Position numbers and translations under genes: made by a program
The notes under the pieces: model-generated
What the model was told of the DNA's origin: nothing
Seen by the model: only the letters and a program-made list of their open reading frames with translations
Databases searched by the model: none
In this document: positions 31,415 through 40,556 of the stretch, piece after piece
Position numbering within the stretch: the first letter of the stretch is position 1
Layout: each line of letters opens with the position of its first letter
Assembly: GCA_963765815.1 (NCBI GenBank)
Contig: CAVXXT010000005.1
Location: forward strand, 62,001-126,000
Reading direction: 5' to 3'
From: DATLNF01 sp963765815
GTDB lineage: Bacteria; Actinomycetota; Actinomycetes; BP-191
Length of the DNA stretch: 64,000 nucleotides

Positions 31415-32686
31415 ATGGACACCGGAAACACCGCGTGGGTCCTGGTCTCGACAGCGCTGGTGCTCTTCATGACGCCCGGCCTGGCGTTCTTCTACGGCGG
31501 CATGGTCCGCGCGAAGAACGTCCTGGGCATGCTGATGCAGAACTTCTTCGCGATGGGCCTGGTCAGCGTCCTGTGGGCGGTCGTCGGCTTCAGCCTCGCG
31601 TTCGGCGACGGCGGCGGCTGGATCGGCAACCTCGACTTCGTCGGGCTGCGCGATGTCGGAAACGGGGCCACCGTCCTGCCCGGCTACGTCGGCGACTTCG
31701 CGCTGACGATCCCGCCGATCGTGTTCTGCGCCTACCAGATGATGTTCGCCGTCATCACGCCGGCGCTGATCACCGGCGCGACCGCCGACCGGCTCAAGTT
31801 CCGCGGCTACGCCACGTTCCTCGGCATCTGGCTGCTGGTCGTCTACACACCCGTCGCGCACTGGGTGTTCAGCCCCACGGGTTGGCTGTTCAAGCGCGGC
31901 GCACTCGACTTCGCCGGCGGCACCGTGGTGCACATCAACGCGGGCATCGCAGCCCTCGCGGTGATCCTCGTCATCGGCAAGCGCCGTGGCTGGCCGCGCG
32001 AGACCATGCCACCGCACTCCCTGCCGCTCACCATGCTCGGCACCGGGATCCTGTGGTTCGGCTGGTTCGGGTTCAACGCCGGCTCCTCGCTCGGCGCCAA
32101 CAACCTGGCCGGCCAGGCGCTCATCAACACGCACCTCGCCGCGGCCGCGGGCATGCTCGGCTGGCTGCTCGTCGAGCGGATCAAGACCGGGCACGCGACG
32201 ACGCTCGGAGCGGCGTCCGGTGCGGTCGCCGGTCTCGTCGCGATCACTCCCTGCGCCGGCTTCGTCGGCGGGCTCTCGCCGATCGCGATCGGCGGCATCG
32301 CGGGCGTCGTCTGCTTCCTGGCCATCTCGCTGAAGTTCCGGTTCGGCTACGACGACTCGCTCGACGTCGTCGGCGTGCACCTCGTCGGCGGGATCATCGG
32401 GTCGCTGCTGCTCGCGTTCTTCAGCGACCTGCGGATCAACTCCCTCGGCGCGGACGGCGTCTTCAACGGTGGCGGGTCTGCGCTGCTCGTCGACCAGCTC
32501 GTAGCGGTTGGCGTGACGCTGGTGTTCTCCTTCGTCCTGTCGTACGCCATCGCCAGGCTGGTCGATGCGACGATCGGCCTGCGCGTCACGCCCGAGGAGG
32601 AGAACGAGGGGCTGGACACCTCGCAGCACGCCGAGTCGGCGTACTCACTGACCGAGTTCGGCGCCATGGGAAGGATCGGCCACTGA
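31415..32686 (+). CDS. amt: Ammonium transporter
   Basis: A 423-aa Amt/MEP/Rh-family channel with about 11 membrane helices. Seen: FFYGGMVRAKNVLGMLMQNFF, the twin-histidine helices (one His in VVHINAGIAAL, one in GVHLVGGIIG), and the signature DFAGGTVVHINAG. The cytoplasmic tail after residue 385 is where GlnB/GlnK docks. ATG 31415 follows GAGGAGGGG. The stop overlaps the glnB ATG by 1 nt, the classical amt-glnK pairing, and a GlnR box stands upstream. Confidence 0.96.
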   Translation: MDTGNTAWVLVSTALVLFMTPGLAFFYGGMVRAKNVLGMLMQNFFAMGLVSVLWAVVGFSLAFGDGGGWIGNLDFVGLRDVGNGATVLPGYVGDFALTIPPIVFCAYQMMFAVITPALITGATADRLKFRGYATFLGIWLLVVYTPVAHWVFSPTGWLFKRGALDFAGGTVVHINAGIAALAVILVIGKRRGWPRETMPPHSLPLTMLGTGILWFGWFGFNAGSSLGANNLAGQALINTHLAAAAGMLGWLLVERIKTGHATTLGAASGAVAGLVAITPCAGFVGGLSPIAIGGIAGVVCFLAISLKFRFGYDDSLDVVGVHLVGGIIGSLLLAFFSDLRINSLGADGVFNGGGSALLVDQLVAVGVTLVFSFVLSYAIARLVDATIGLRVTPEEENEGLDTSQHAESAYSLTEFGAMGRIGH

Positions 32687-33024
32687 TGAAGCTCATCACC
32701 GCGATCGTGAAGCCGTTCAAGCTCGACGACGTGAAGACCGCGCTCAAGGAGATCGGCGTCAAGGGGATGACCGTCACGGAGGTGCAGGGGTTCGGCCGCC
32801 AGCGCGGCCACACCGAGGTCTACCGCGGTGCGGAGTACGCCGTGGACTTCGTGCCGAAGGCGCGGGTCGAGGTCCTCGCCGACGACGCCGAGGTCGAGCG
32901 CATCGTCGACGCCGTCGTCGCGGCGGCGCGCACCGACAAGATCGGCGACGGCAAGGTCTGGGTGACCTCGGTCGACACGGTCATCCGGATCCGCACCGAC
33001 GAGCGGGGGAGCGACGCGATCTGA
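32686..33024 (+). CDS. glnB: Nitrogen regulatory protein P-II
   Basis: A 112-aa P-II trimer subunit sensing ATP/ADP and 2-oxoglutarate. Seen: KLITAIVKPFKLDDVK, the T-loop GFGRQRGHTEVYRGAEY with Tyr51 as the modification site, and the B-loop TDKIGDGKVWV. By position it is the GlnK-type partner of amt. In actinomycetes GlnD usually adenylylates Tyr51 rather than uridylylating it. The stop TGA is at 33022. Confidence 0.97.
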   Translation: MKLITAIVKPFKLDDVKTALKEIGVKGMTVTEVQGFGRQRGHTEVYRGAEYAVDFVPKARVEVLADDAEVERIVDAVVAAARTDKIGDGKVWVTSVDTVIRIRTDERGSDAI

Positions 33025-33133
33025 CCGCGCCGCGCTCGTCGCGCGGACCGACCTCAGCGGGCACACGCTGTGCTCGGCGCTGACGGACCTGGCCGACTCC
33101 TGGCTGACGGATCTGCTCGGCGCCGAGCGCGGC

Positions 33134-35293
33134 GTGTCCCTCGTGGCCGTCGGCGGCTACGGGCGGGGTGAGCTCTGCCCGCACAGCGACCTCGACGTCG
33201 TGCTGCTGCACGCCTCTCGCAAGGACATCGCCGCGGTCGCCGACCGCATCTGGTATCCCGTGTGGGACTCCGGCGTCGCGCTCGACCACAGCGTGCGCAC
33301 GGTCGGCGAAGCGGTCGCGGTCGCCGACGGCGACCTCAAGGCCGTGCTCGGCCTGCTCGACGCGCGGCACGTCGCCGGTGATGCCGCGCTCACCGCAGAC
33401 CTGCTCGGCCGGCTGCGCGAGCAGTGGCGGAGACGGGCACCGAAGGCGCTGACCGAGCTGCGTGAGTCGGTGGCCGAGCGGCATGCCCGATGGGGCGAGG
33501 TCGCGTTTCTCCTCGAGCCCGACCTCAAGGAGGGCCGCGGCGGGCTGCGCGACATGGCGGCGATGCGCGCCGCCGCGGCAGCGTGGGCCGTCGACCCGCC
33601 GCGCGAGCGGACCAGGTCGGCGTACGACGTCCTGCTCACCGTCCGCTGCGAGCTGCATCGCGTCACCGGCCGCGCCACCGACGTCCTGACCCTGCAGGAG
33701 CAGGACGCTGTCGCGCTGGGCTGCGGATACGCCGACTCCACGATGCTGATGGCTGCTGTCGCCGACGCCGGGCGCACGATCGCCTACGCCACCGACGAGA
33801 CGATGCGCCGGGTGGCGGGGTGGGTGGGCGGGCGCACCCGCCGGCTCACCCGGCCGCTGCGCGCCGAGCCGGTCGCGCCGGATCTGGCCAAGCACGACGG
33901 CGAGATCGTCCTGGCCGTCGGCAGCAACGCGGTCGCCGACGCGACCCTCCCGCTCCGAGCCGCCGCGGTGGCGGCAACGCTCGGCGTGCCGATCGGGACC
34001 TCCGCCCTCGACCGGCTGGCCCACGACGCGCCCAGTCCCGGCGAGCCCTGGCCGTCCGCCATGCGCGACGCCCTGGTCGAGGTGCTCGGCGCGGGCGAGG
34101 CGGGGGTCGCGGCGCTCGAGTCGCTGGACCAGCACGGCCTGCTCGTGCGGGCCGTGCCGGAGTGGGCCGCGGTCCGCAGCCGTCCGCAGCGCAACCCGTA
34201 CCACCGCTTCACGGTGGACCGTCACCTGTGCGAGACGGCCGCCAACGCGGGCCGGCTGCGTCGCGACGTCGCGCGCCCTGACCTGCTCCTGGTCGGGGCG
34301 TGGCTGCACGACATCGGCAAGGGCTACCCGGGCGACCACACCGAGGTCGGCATCGGGATCGTGCGCGAGATCACGACGCGGATGGGCTTCCCGCCGCCCG
34401 ACGTCGAGCTGCTCGTCGCGATGGTGCGCCACCACCTGCTGCTGCCGGACGTCGCGACGCGACGCGACCTCGACGACCCGGCGACCGTCGAGGCCGTCGC
34501 CGAGGCGGTCGGCAGCCGCGAGCTGCTCGAGCTGCTCGCCGCGCTGGCCGAGGCGGACGGGCTCGCGACCGGCCCAGCCGCCTGGTCGGAGTGGAAGGCC
34601 GGTCTCGTCGACGAGCTGGTCGTCCGCACGTCGAAGGCGCTCGGCGGCTCTCGCCCCGATCCGGCACCGGATCTGCTCGCGCGCCATGCCGCCCTCATCG
34701 CGGCCGGGACACTGTCGGTGGTCGTGAGCGATGCCGGCGACCGCGTGGTGGTCGTCGCGCAGGACCGCACCGGCCTGCTGTGGCGCGTCGCCGGGGCCCT
34801 CGCGCTGCACCGGCTCGACGTGCAGTCCGCGACTCTCGCATCGGCGGACGGCATGGCGGTGCAGGAGATCGCGGTCTCCCCGGCGTACGGCAGCGATCCT
34901 CAGCCGGCCCGGGTCACCGAGGACGTGCGCCGGGCCGTCGAGGGACGGCTCGCCGTGGAGAGCCGGCTGGCAGAGCGCGCTCGCGCGCAGGCGTCGAGGA
35001 AGCGACCTCCGGTTGCCGCTCCGCGGTTGATCGTCGACAACGACGCGTCCCGCACCGCGACCGTGATCGAGGTCCGCGCGGCCGACGACGTCGGCGTCCT
35101 CTACCGCATCGCGCGCGCCCTCTCGGACTCGGCGCTCGACGTGCGGTCGGCGAAGGTGGCCACTCTCGGCCACGAGGTGATCGACACGTTCTACGTCGTC
35201 GACACCGCGGGGCAGAAGGTCACTGACGCCGAGCACCTCGCCGAGGTGGAGCGCGCCGTCCTCACCCAGCTGGATCGCGCGGCGACCGCGTGA
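33134..35293 (+). CDS. glnD: P-II nucleotidyltransferase / deadenylylating enzyme GlnD
   Basis: Bifunctional nucleotidyltransferase that modifies and demodifies P-II. From GTG 33134 it is 719 aa: GGYGRGELCPHSDLDVVLLH (NTase), an HD domain with HDIGKG, and two C-terminal ACT domains (QDRTGLLWRVAGAL, ADDVGVLYRIARAL). Homology extends upstream of this GTG (RTDLSGHTLCSALTDLADSWL is encoded from about 33050), back to the glnB stop, yet no ATG, GTG or TTG occurs in that frame after a TGA at 32963. The true start is therefore upstream and unrecognisable, through a non-standard codon or a sequence error. Confidence 0.9.
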   Translation: MSLVAVGGYGRGELCPHSDLDVVLLHASRKDIAAVADRIWYPVWDSGVALDHSVRTVGEAVAVADGDLKAVLGLLDARHVAGDAALTADLLGRLREQWRRRAPKALTELRESVAERHARWGEVAFLLEPDLKEGRGGLRDMAAMRAAAAAWAVDPPRERTRSAYDVLLTVRCELHRVTGRATDVLTLQEQDAVALGCGYADSTMLMAAVADAGRTIAYATDETMRRVAGWVGGRTRRLTRPLRAEPVAPDLAKHDGEIVLAVGSNAVADATLPLRAAAVAATLGVPIGTSALDRLAHDAPSPGEPWPSAMRDALVEVLGAGEAGVAALESLDQHGLLVRAVPEWAAVRSRPQRNPYHRFTVDRHLCETAANAGRLRRDVARPDLLLVGAWLHDIGKGYPGDHTEVGIGIVREITTRMGFPPPDVELLVAMVRHHLLLPDVATRRDLDDPATVEAVAEAVGSRELLELLAALAEADGLATGPAAWSEWKAGLVDELVVRTSKALGGSRPDPAPDLLARHAALIAAGTLSVVVSDAGDRVVVVAQDRTGLLWRVAGALALHRLDVQSATLASADGMAVQEIAVSPAYGSDPQPARVTEDVRRAVEGRLAVESRLAERARAQASRKRPPVAAPRLIVDNDASRTATVIEVRAADDVGVLYRIARALSDSALDVRSAKVATLGHEVIDTFYVVDTAGQKVTDAEHLAEVERAVLTQLDRAATA

Positions 35294-35305
35294 CCGGGCG
35301 CACAC

Positions 35306-35325
35306 CCGCTCCCCGGGGGGAGCGG
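35306..35325 (+). terminator. Terminator after glnD
   Basis: Stem CCGCTCCCC (35306-35314) / GGGGAGCGG (35317-35325) lies between the convergent stops of glnD and the lipoprotein gene. Confidence 0.65.
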
Positions 35326-35327
35326 CG

Positions 35328-36059
35328 TCAGCCGGCCTGAGCCTCCGCGCGAGCGGCGACCGCCTTGGTGGCCGTGGCCAGCACATCGGCCGGGAACGGA
35401 CCGCCGATGGCGAACGACATGACCTGTACGCCGATCCGCCCGCGCCGGATCGCGAGGACGTCCGCGTCAACCGTGGACGACTGGCCGCCCGCGGTGAACT
35501 TCGCCGTGAATCGGAAGCCGAGGCTGTCCGGCACGACCTCCAGATCCTTGCGCCGCACCAGGTCCGCTGACTCGACGGTCCCGCCGCTGGCGGAGATCTG
35601 CGTCGTGAGCAGGGTGCGGATCGACGTACGCAGGCAGTCGGCCGCCTTCGGTGTCGAGAACGAGGCGAACTCGGCCTTGGCCTGCGCCTCGTCGGCGTAC
35701 ACGTCGACGGACGACGAGATCTGGCCGCCGGTCGCGTTGCTGAAGTCCGGGCTCGCGATGTCGTCGCCGAGCGGGTCCGTCGCGGGGGACCCGATGCACG
35801 CGTAGAGCGCCCGCTCGGCCGCGTTGTCGGCGGCGCTGCTCAGGGCGGCCGGGGTGCTGATCCACCCTGCCCCGAGGTCGGCGGCGGTGAGGTTGACCTT
35901 CGCCGCGATCGCGGCGTCCGCGGACACGTCGGGTGAGGCCGCGGCGGAGGGGCTGGCGCTCGCCGACGTCGGCGAGACCGCGGGCGTCGTGTCGTCGCTG
36001 CAGCCGGCGACCAGCAGCGCGACGAGGACCGGAGCGATCAGGAGGCGTCGAGTCGTCAT
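35328..36059 (-). CDS. Putative lipoprotein with sensor-like domain
   Basis: A 243-aa protein with a lipobox signal peptide (VLVALLVAGC, lipidated Cys near residue 20), a Ser/Ala/Pro-rich linker to about residue 45, and a folded domain (LTAADLGAGWISTPAALSSA...). The LGAGW start and the YACIG and DCL cysteines recall the actinobacterial PknH-like extracellular sensor fold; this is a resemblance, not proof. It is probably a membrane-anchored surface protein. Convergent to glnD, it is unlikely to be part of nitrogen control. Confidence 0.75.
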   Translation of the reverse strand: MTTRRLLIAPVLVALLVAGCSDDTTPAVSPTSASASPSAAASPDVSADAAIAAKVNLTAADLGAGWISTPAALSSAADNAAERALYACIGSPATDPLGDDIASPDFSNATGGQISSSVDVYADEAQAKAEFASFSTPKAADCLRTSIRTLLTTQISASGGTVESADLVRRKDLEVVPDSLGFRFTAKFTAGGQSSTVDADVLAIRRGRIGVQVMSFAIGGPFPADVLATATKAVAARAEAQAG

Positions 36060-36124
36060 GGCCGGAGTATGGAGCCGACGGTCCGTCCGCGGCGAGGGAC
36101 GGACGTCGCGCTGTGCACACCGCG

Positions 36125-36559
36125 TCAGTCGGCCAGGTCCTTGGCCGACGTGACCTTGGTCGGGCGCAGCCGCACCAGCAGCTCACCCGGCACGCCGTTG
36201 CGCGCGCCGTAGGCCTCCGCCCGGTCGGCGCCCATGTAGCGACCGCCGATGACGGTCGCCCACCGCCGCACGTCGTCGAGGTCGTCGGAGAGGGTCACCT
36301 CCCCCTCGAGCAGCACGAACGAGAAGGGCGGCCGCTCGTCGTCCACGCTGACCGCGACCCGCGGATCGCGCAGCAGCGACCTGCCCTTCACCGTCTCCGC
36401 TCCCGTGGTGAACACGACGTCGTCACCGTCCACGGCGTACCAGACCGGCGCGACATGCGGGCGGCCGTCGGCCCGGGTCGTCGCGACCTTCGCCGTGCGC
36501 GGCGGCTCGACCGCCAGGAAGGCGCGCACCTCATCCTCGGTCATCCGTCGGTAGCTCAT
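36125..36559 (-). CDS. PPOX-class flavin/F420-dependent oxidoreductase-like protein
   Basis: A 144-aa split-barrel protein of the pyridoxamine-5'-phosphate oxidase-like superfamily. Seen: MTEDEVRAFLAVEPPRTAKVATTRADGRPHVAPVWYAVDG and VAVSVDDERPPFSFVLLEGEVTL, the usual cofactor-site pattern. Such proteins in actinomycetes bind F420, FMN or haem; the presence of cofC in the window makes F420 possible, but the cofactor cannot be assigned. It is divergent from the ligase gene with 42 bp between starts. Confidence 0.8.
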   Translation of the reverse strand: MSYRRMTEDEVRAFLAVEPPRTAKVATTRADGRPHVAPVWYAVDGDDVVFTTGAETVKGRSLLRDPRVAVSVDDERPPFSFVLLEGEVTLSDDLDDVRRWATVIGGRYMGADRAEAYGARNGVPGELLVRLRPTKVTSAKDLAD

Positions 36560-36589
36560 GCGCCGCAGGCTAGCCGTGCCGTCGCTGGG

Positions 36590-36595
36590 TACGGT
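36590..36595 (+). promoter_or_regulatory. -10 TACGGT of the AMP-ligase gene (leaderless)
   Basis: TACGGT is followed by 6 nt and the GTG at 36602; no SD is seen. Confidence 0.4.
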
Positions 36596-36601
36596 GCCGT
36601 C

Positions 36602-38146
36602 GTGGAGATCCCCGGTCGCAAGGCGGTGCGCGCGGTGCGCGTCCTCGCCGGCGCCGGGATGATCCGACCGGTGCGTCCGGACCGGCTGGCCGGCGCGCTC
36701 GCGGCGTACCTGGCCGGCGGGCTGTCGGTGTCGACCGGGGTGCGGTCCGGTGCGGTCGTGACGCCCGACGTCGAGGCCGTCGTCGACGGTGACGGCGCAC
36801 TCTCCTACCGCGAGCTCGACCTCCTCGTCGACGGGGCGGCGTCCGCCCTGGCCGAGCGCGGTGTCGGCGAGGACAGCCGGGTCGGCGTCCTCTGCCGCAA
36901 CCACCGCGGCTTCGTCGTCGCCATGGTCGCCGCGGTGCGCCTCGGCGCCGACGTCGTCTACCTCAACACCGGCTTCGCCGGTCCGCAGCTCGACGACGCG
37001 GTACGCCGTGAGGCCGTCTCTCACCTGATCCGCGACGAGGACCTCCCGTCGTCGGATGCGTGCCCCGCGCTGACGTCGGCGGAGCTGCTGGTGGCCGCGG
37101 CTCAGGCTTCGTCCGGCGCGCCGCCCTCGTCCCGACGCGCGAGCCGCCACGTGATCCTCACGTCCGGCACGACGGGCCGGCCAAAGGGGGCGGCCCGCAA
37201 CACCGGCGGCTCAGGGCAGTCGCTGCTCGGGCTGCTCGACGTGATGCCGCTGCGGCACGGCCAGCGCTGCCTGGTCGCCGCGCCGCTGTTCCACGCGTGG
37301 GGGTGGACGCACTTCTCCGTCGGACTCGCACTGCGGCAGACCTGCGTGCTTGAGCCGAGCGGCGACCCGCGTCGCCTGGCCGAGCGGATGACCGACGCCG
37401 CGGCCGACGTGCTCGTGACCGTGCCGATCGTGCTCCGTCGCCTGCTCGACGCGGACGTCGCGCTGCCGCCGCTCCGCCTCGTCGCGCTGAGCGGGTCACC
37501 ACTGCCGGCCGGACTCGCCGTGACCGCCCTCGAGCGCCTCGGCGACGTCGTCTACAACCTCTACGGCTCCACCGAGGCCGGCTGGGTGACCGTCGCAGGG
37601 CCGGACGACCTGCGGGCCGCGCCCGGCACCGCCGGCCGCCCGGTGCCCGGTGTCCTCCTCCACGTCGTCGGCGACACCGGCGCCGACGTGCCGGCCGGCG
37701 AGGTGGGACGCATCGTCATCGAGAGCGACCTGACACTCGGCGAGTACACCGACGGCTCCGCGCCGCGGCAGGAGCACGGGCTGCTGCAGCTCGGCGACCT
37801 CGGGCGACTCGACGCCGCGGGGCGGCTGCACGTCGTCGGCCGGGCGGACGACATGGTCGTGTCCGGCGGGGAGAACGTGTACCCGAGCGAGGTCGAGGAC
37901 CTGCTCGGCGCGCATCCCGGCATCACGGAGGTTGCGGTGGTCGGGGTCGATGACGAGGAGTTCGGCCAGCGCCTGCGGGCTGTCGTCGTACCTGCCGTCG
38001 GCGTCTCGCTCTCCGAGGACGAGGTCCGTGATCACGTCAAGGCCAACCTGGCGAGGCACAAGGTCCCTCGCGATGTCGTCTTCGTCGCGGTCCTCCCGCG
38101 CAATCCCGCCGGCAAGGTGCTCAGGCGCGAGCTCGCCGACCCCTGA
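36602..38146 (+). CDS. AMP-dependent synthetase/ligase (FadD-like)
   Basis: A 514-aa ANL-superfamily adenylating enzyme, probably an acyl-CoA ligase. Seen: P-loop LTSGTTGRPKG, the helix LFHAWGWTHFS, YGSTEAGWVTV, the hinge GRADDMVVSGGENVYPSEVE, and the C-terminal catalytic lysine in NPAGKVLRREL. An N-terminal segment (residues 1-35, RKAVRAVRVLAGAGMIRP) precedes the core. Substrate is unknown; the neighbourhood gives no pathway hint. Confidence 0.88.
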   Translation: MEIPGRKAVRAVRVLAGAGMIRPVRPDRLAGALAAYLAGGLSVSTGVRSGAVVTPDVEAVVDGDGALSYRELDLLVDGAASALAERGVGEDSRVGVLCRNHRGFVVAMVAAVRLGADVVYLNTGFAGPQLDDAVRREAVSHLIRDEDLPSSDACPALTSAELLVAAAQASSGAPPSSRRASRHVILTSGTTGRPKGAARNTGGSGQSLLGLLDVMPLRHGQRCLVAAPLFHAWGWTHFSVGLALRQTCVLEPSGDPRRLAERMTDAAADVLVTVPIVLRRLLDADVALPPLRLVALSGSPLPAGLAVTALERLGDVVYNLYGSTEAGWVTVAGPDDLRAAPGTAGRPVPGVLLHVVGDTGADVPAGEVGRIVIESDLTLGEYTDGSAPRQEHGLLQLGDLGRLDAAGRLHVVGRADDMVVSGGENVYPSEVEDLLGAHPGITEVAVVGVDDEEFGQRLRAVVVPAVGVSLSEDEVRDHVKANLARHKVPRDVVFVAVLPRNPAGKVLRRELADP

Positions 38147-38157
38147 CCGGGCGCGGT

Positions 38158-38163
38158 TAGGCT
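38158..38163 (+). promoter_or_regulatory. -10 TAGGCT of ffh
   Basis: TAGGCT stands 30 nt before the TTG at 38194, with GAGGA at 38183-38187 as SD. It gives a short led transcript. Confidence 0.4.
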
Positions 38164-38193
38164 GAGCCCTCCCGACCAGACCGAGGACCTCTC

Positions 38194-39722
38194 TTGTTCG
38201 ACTCGCTCTCCGACCGGCTCGACGCCGCCTTCACCAAGCTCCGCGGGAAGGGCCGGCTGACCGAGGCGGACATCAACGCGACGCTCGCCGAGATCCGCGT
38301 CGCGCTGTTCGAGGCCGACGTCGCGGTCCCGGTCGTCAAGGCGTTCCGCGACCGGGTGAAGGAGCGCGCACTCGGCGCAGAGGTCAGCCAGAGCCTCAAC
38401 CCGGCCCAGCAGATCATCAAGATCGTCAACGACGAGCTGATCGGCATCCTCGGCGGCGAGACCCGCACGATCCGCTTCGCGAAGACTCCGCCGACGGTGA
38501 TCCTGCTCGCCGGCCTGCAGGGTGCCGGCAAGACGACGACCGCCGGCAAGCTCGGGAAGTGGCTGAAGTCCAAGGGCCACGCGCCGCTGCTGGTCGCCTG
38601 CGACCTCCAGCGCCCCAACGCCGTCGACCAGCTCGAGGTCGTCGCGAAGCAGGCCGACGTCGCGGTCTTCGCCCCCGAGCGCGGTGCGAGCGACACGGCG
38701 TACGGGGACGGGCGGCCCGTCGGCGACCCCGTCAAGGTCGCGAAGGACTCGATCGAGCACGCGACGCGCCTGGGGTACGACGTGGTGGTCGTCGACACCG
38801 CGGGTCGGCTCGGCGTCGACACCGAGATGATGGAGCAGGCCGCCGCGATCAGGGACGCGGTGCAGCCGGACGAGATCCTCTTCGTCGTCGACGCGATGAT
38901 CGGCCAGGACGCCGTGACGACGGCGCGGGCGTTCGAGGACGGCGTCGGCTTCGACGGCGTGATCCTCACCAAGCTCGACGGCGACGCGCGCGGTGGTGCG
39001 GCGCTGTCGATCGCCGAGGTCTGCCAGCGGCAGGTGATGTTCGCGTCGACGGGGGAGAAGCTCGCCGACTTCGACGTCTTCCACCCGGAGCGGATGGCGT
39101 CGCGCATCCTCGGCATGGGCGACGTCATGACGCTCATCGAGCAGGCCGAGCAGCACTTCGACGCCGACCAGGCCGAGCGGATGGCGGCCAAGCTCAGCGG
39201 TGGCGACGACTTCGACCTCGAGGACTTCCTCGAGCAGATGATGCAGGTCAAGAAGATGGGGTCGCTGACCTCGATCCTCGGCATGCTCCCCGGGATGGGC
39301 CAGATCAAGGAGCAGCTCAACTCCAGTCGACGACGCGCGACCTCGACCGGGTCGCCGCGATCATCCGCTCGATGACGCCGCTGGAGCGGCGCGACCCGAA
39401 GGTCATCAACGGTTCGCGCCGGCTGCGCATCGCCAAGGGCTCCGGGGTGCCGGTGACCGAGGTCAACCAGCTGGTCGACCGCTTCTTCGAGGCCCGCAAG
39501 ATGATGAAGGCGATGGCCGGCGGCATGGGGATCCCGGGCATGCGCCGCGCGGCGAAGGGGGCCAAGGGCAAGAAGGGCAAGAAGGGCGGCAAAGGCAAGC
39601 GCGGCCCCTCCGGCCCCCCCGGCCTGCCCCCCGGCGGCTTCCCCGGGGGTCTGCCCGGCGGCGGCCTGCCGCCCGGCTTCCCCCAGCTCCCCGGCGGCCC
39701 CCCGACCACCGGCCCCCGCTGA
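38194..39722 (+). CDS. ffh: Signal recognition particle GTPase Ffh (two extra bases near 39330-39345)
   Basis: The SRP54 protein that binds 4.5S RNA and signal sequences. TTG 38194 follows GAGGA. Seen: NG domain with GLQGAGKTTT, CDLQRPNAVDQL, DTAGR, TKLDGDARGG; then the M domain. Frame 38194 runs off at 39375 with a non-conserved tail, while the M domain (DLDRVAAIIRSMTPLERRDPKVINGSRRLRIAKGSG) continues two frames on to 39722. Removing one A (about 39329) and one G (about 39339) restores a 508-aa protein, so this is probably sequence error. The C-terminus is a Gly/Pro/Lys-rich tail (PPGLPPGGFPGG), usual in actinomycetes. Confidence 0.92.
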
Positions 39723-39756
39723 CCCGCCCCCCCTCAACATTGCCCGGTCAACCGGG

Positions 39757-39794
39757 CAACTCGACCCCGCGGCCTCCCTCAGGGGGTCGAGTTG
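39757..39794 (+). terminator. Terminator after ffh
   Basis: Arms CAACTCGACCCC (39757-39768) and GGGGTCGAGTTG (39783-39794), perfect 12 bp, preceded by a smaller GCCCGG / CCGGGC hairpin (39742-39757). Confidence 0.7.
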
Positions 39795-39837
39795 GCCGGT
39801 CAAGCACCCGGATTGCGCGGGTACGCCGGTCGTCTGG

Positions 39838-39843
39838 CACACT
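39838..39843 (+). promoter_or_regulatory. -10 CACACT of rpsP
   Basis: CACACT in the context TGGCACACTGG, with TTGCGC 19 bp upstream (39813-39818). The same core precedes rplS. The leader to the GTG is about 120 nt. Confidence 0.35.
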
Positions 39844-39971
39844 GGTGGCGAGCACCAACCCATCGGCGCGGCCCTCTACCCGCTGCCGGTGGGCATCCGC
39901 ATGACCGCGCCACGGCGGACCCCACCCGCCGGCGCGAGACGCACCACCCCTATCCGAGGAGCTCCACGCAC

Positions 39972-40556
39972 GTGGCCACCAAGATCAAGCTGATGCGCCT
40001 GGGCAAGATGCGCGCCCCGTACTACCGCGTCGTCATCGCGGACAGCCGGACCAAGCGGGACGGCCGCTCGATCGAGACGATCGGCAAGTACCACCCGAAG
40101 GAGGACCCCTCCTTCATCGAGATCGACGGCGAGCGCGCTGCCTACTGGCTCGGCGTGGGTGCCCAGCCGACGGAGGCCGTCACGGCGCTGCTGAAGGTGA
40201 CCGGCGACTGGCAGAAGTTCAAGGGCCTGCCGGCCCCGCCGCCCATGCTGGTGAAGGCCGACAAGGCCGACAAGAAGACCGTGTTCGAGGCTGCCGCCAA
40301 GGGCGGCGCCGAGGCCGAGGCCGCGGAGGCCGAGAAGCCGGCCAAGAAGGCCAAGACCCCGAAGGCCGAGAAGGCTGACGCGCCCGACGCCGCCGCCGCG
40401 GAGACGACCGAGGCTCCGGCCGCGGACGCCACCGACGCGCCCGCCGCTGAGGCCGCAGAAGCTCCGGCCGCCGAGGCCACCGAGGCTCCGGCCGCCGAGG
40501 CGACCGAGGCGCCGGCTGAGGCCGCTGCCGAGGCTCCCGCTGAGGGTGCTGAGTAG
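39972..40556 (+). CDS. rpsP: 30S ribosomal protein S16 with long Ala/Glu tail
   Basis: Residues 1-85 are canonical S16 (ATKIKLMRLGKMRAPYYRVVIADSRTKRDGRSIE). The remaining 109 of 194 residues are an extension: a Lys/Ala segment (KPAKKAKTPKAEKAD), then acidic repeats close to EAPAAEAT repeated several times. Tails on S16 are known in actinomycetes but this one more than doubles the protein. GTG 39972 follows GAGGAG. khpA starts at the base after the stop. Confidence 0.95.
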   Translation: MATKIKLMRLGKMRAPYYRVVIADSRTKRDGRSIETIGKYHPKEDPSFIEIDGERAAYWLGVGAQPTEAVTALLKVTGDWQKFKGLPAPPPMLVKADKADKKTVFEAAAKGGAEAEAAEAEKPAKKAKTPKAEKADAPDAAAAETTEAPAADATDAPAAEAAEAPAAEATEAPAAEATEAPAEAAAEAPAEGAE

